Position numbers and translations under genes: made by a program
Shown here: one piece after another, positions 63,130-64,000 of the stretch
Layout of the letters: each line of letters begins with the position of its first letter
Position numbering within the stretch: position 1 is the stretch's first letter
Notes under the pieces: model-generated
Told to the model about the DNA's origin: nothing
Database searches by the model: none
What the model saw: only the letters and a program-made list of their open reading frames with translations
DNA from: P36-A1 sp049478495
GTDB taxonomy: Bacteria > Bacillota_I > Bacilli_A > JAJDGJ01
Assembly (NCBI RefSeq): GCF_049478495.1
Contig: NZ_CP168083.1
Coordinates: forward strand, 1,240,001-1,304,000
Direction: 5' to 3'
DNA: 64,000 bases

Positions 63130-63501
63130 TTATAATTTGTTAATGTTTCCAATTGGACTACTATCGCTTGTTTGATTTGAACATGCATTTTGATCATTTG
63201 GAATTTTTGAACTATCTACATAATCATCATTTGGTGAGTCGAATAACTGATCATCACCTGTTAAATCTGATTCAGTATTGGTAAATGTTGGTTTTGAAAC
63301 ACTCTTTGCTTTTGATCTAGCAATTTCATCTACTGTTGATGAGACTTGACCTGCTGTTGGCTCTACATCATCAATATTTGGTAGTGGCACTGAGTCATTT
63401 GTAACATTTGAACATGCATTTTGATCATTTGGTATTTTTGAACTATCTACATAGTCCTCGTTTGGGCTTTGGTTAATCATTCCATCATTGTTATTTATCA
63501 T
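63130..63501 (-). CDS. Short repeat-containing protein
   Basis: A 123-aa Asn/Asp/Ser-rich protein without signal peptide or span. It contains two near-identical ~20-residue units: NEDYVDSSKIPNDQNACSN near residue 14 and NDDYVDSSKIPNDQNACSN near residue 90, separated by a ~55-residue Ser/Thr-rich spacer. The corresponding DNA is also repeated (63178-63238 and 63410-63464). It is preceded by CGGAGAG. Each unit carries a single Cys. Function unknown; the arrangement suggests a bivalent binding or modification site. Confidence 0.55.
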   Translation of the reverse strand: MINNNDGMINQSPNEDYVDSSKIPNDQNACSNVTNDSVPLPNIDDVEPTAGQVSSTVDEIARSKAKSVSKPTFTNTESDLTGDDQLFDSPNDDYVDSSKIPNDQNACSNQTSDSSPIGNINKL

Positions 63502-63519
63502 ATTTATCTCTCCGATCTT

Positions 63520-64000
63520 TTATTTTAATGCTTTTGTAATTCTATATATACTTTCTTTAATGGTTGTTTTAGATGTTGCTAAGTTTATTCTAAAATAGCC
63601 TTCTCCACCTAAACCAAATAAAGTTCCATCTTGTAATAATATTTTACCTTTTTCTATAAGCTTTTCTAAAACTACTTCATTGCTTCCATAAGCGCTTAAG
63701 TCTAGCCATCCTAAATAAGTTCCTTGAGCTATATTTATCTTTGCTTTTGGCAGTGCTTTTTCTATTTCTTCTTTAAACATTTTAAAATTTTCATCTAGAT
63801 ATACTAGCAGTTGATTTAGCCACTCATCACCTTGTTCATAAGCTGCAATAGTACCAACTATACTTAATGGTTGCATACCACCTAATCCTTTACTCATTTT
63901 ATTCATGGTATTAAACCTATTTCGTAATTTTTCATCTTCAATTATAGCAAATGCTGTTGATAATCCTGGTATATTAAATGATTTTGATGGTGAAATTAAA
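63520..64000 (-). CDS. MalY/PatB-family PLP-dependent C-S lyase or aminotransferase (C-terminal part)
   Basis: A partial gene entering from beyond the window end. The visible frame begins near the PLP-binding Lys (LISPSKSFNIPGLSTAF) and runs through IINLATSK-like RINLATSKTTIKESIYRI to the stop. The spacing after the Lys (RFNTMNKMSKGLGGMQPLSIVGTIAAYEQGDEWLNQLLVYL) and the GTYLGWLDLSAYG stretch are those of MalY/PatB cystathionine beta-lyase-like enzymes. The N-terminal part is outside the window. Confidence 0.85.
   Translation of the reverse strand, partial: LISPSKSFNIPGLSTAFAIIEDEKLRNRFNTMNKMSKGLGGMQPLSIVGTIAAYEQGDEWLNQLLVYLDENFKMFKEEIEKALPKAKINIAQGTYLGWLDLSAYGSNEVVLEKLIEKGKILLQDGTLFGLGGEGYFRINLATSKTTIKESIYRITKALK

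Noticed and set aside
1..64000. CRISPR arrays, tRNA or rRNA genes
   Set aside because: No regularly spaced repeats, no cloverleaf-like sequences with T-arm consensus and no rRNA signature were seen on either strand.

Overview
The window is AT-rich, low-GC DNA read with the standard bacterial code (TGG for Trp, and TAA, TAG and TGA all used as stops). Gene order and content fit a Gram-positive Bacillota. They include rimP-nusA-ylxR-ylxQ-infB-rbfA, cdaA-cdaR-glmM, trmFO-xerC, a T-box on asnS, a purine riboswitch on guaBA, MarR and Mga-type regulators, CDP-glycerol polymerase-like enzymes and ISL3/IS3 elements. An Erysipelotrichia/Coprobacillus-like gut bacterium is a reasonable guess, but the sequence alone does not settle it.

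Layout. (1) 1-9039 is accessory chromosome: the end of an ABC exporter, an Mga-like regulator, and a MarR gene divergent from an M20-peptidase-like protein that has lost metal ligands. Next come an operon of an intact M20 amidohydrolase with two membrane proteins (the first DUF5058), a GNAT acetyltransferase, a 53-aa membrane peptide and a cupin. (2) 9040-26056 is the remnant of a Tn916-family integrative conjugative element (ICE) at the 3' end of guaA, bracketed by two ISL3-family copies. Its adhesin, DUF961, FtsK-like coupling protein, MobT relaxase, TcpE and VirB4-like genes are all broken, and its right half with integrase is missing. Intact within it are a zinc-finger-like protein, TcpD, ArdA, a recognisable oriT and a two-gene nuclease + SMC-ATPase cassette resembling Lamassu-type anti-phage systems. 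(3) 26065-42430 is core chromosome, nearly all on the minus strand: guaBA with its riboswitch, trmFO-xerC, NfeD/SPFH, the c-di-AMP operon with glmM, and the translation operon. (4) 42645-51608 holds a CPBP protease, a YihY membrane protein, an amino-acid ABC transporter with two paralogous binding proteins, a PAP2 phosphatase and a PhoPR-like two-component system. (5) 51901-64000 holds small envelope-stress-type proteins, an IS3 element, an M29 aminopeptidase, a third ISL3 copy with a perfect 8-bp target duplication, a teichoic-acid-type transferase cluster, asnS with its T-box, unknown small proteins and a partial MalY/PatB-type enzyme.

Most notable observation: both binding-protein genes of the amino-acid ABC transporter are preceded by a short leader ORF and an intrinsic terminator arranged as a classical ribosome-mediated attenuator. 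The operon-head leader peptide (48837-48938) carries four consecutive CGC arginine codons, and the internal leader (46317-46421) has CGC-ATC-CGC at the matching place. In each, the last CGC codon starts segment 1 of a 1:2 hairpin, segment 2 can pair with the 5' arm of the terminator (segment 3), and 3:4 is the terminator. This predicts arginine-starvation control of an arginine (or basic amino acid) uptake system by translation of a leader peptide. Second: a defence-like gene pair is undamaged inside an ICE whose conjugation genes are riddled with stops.
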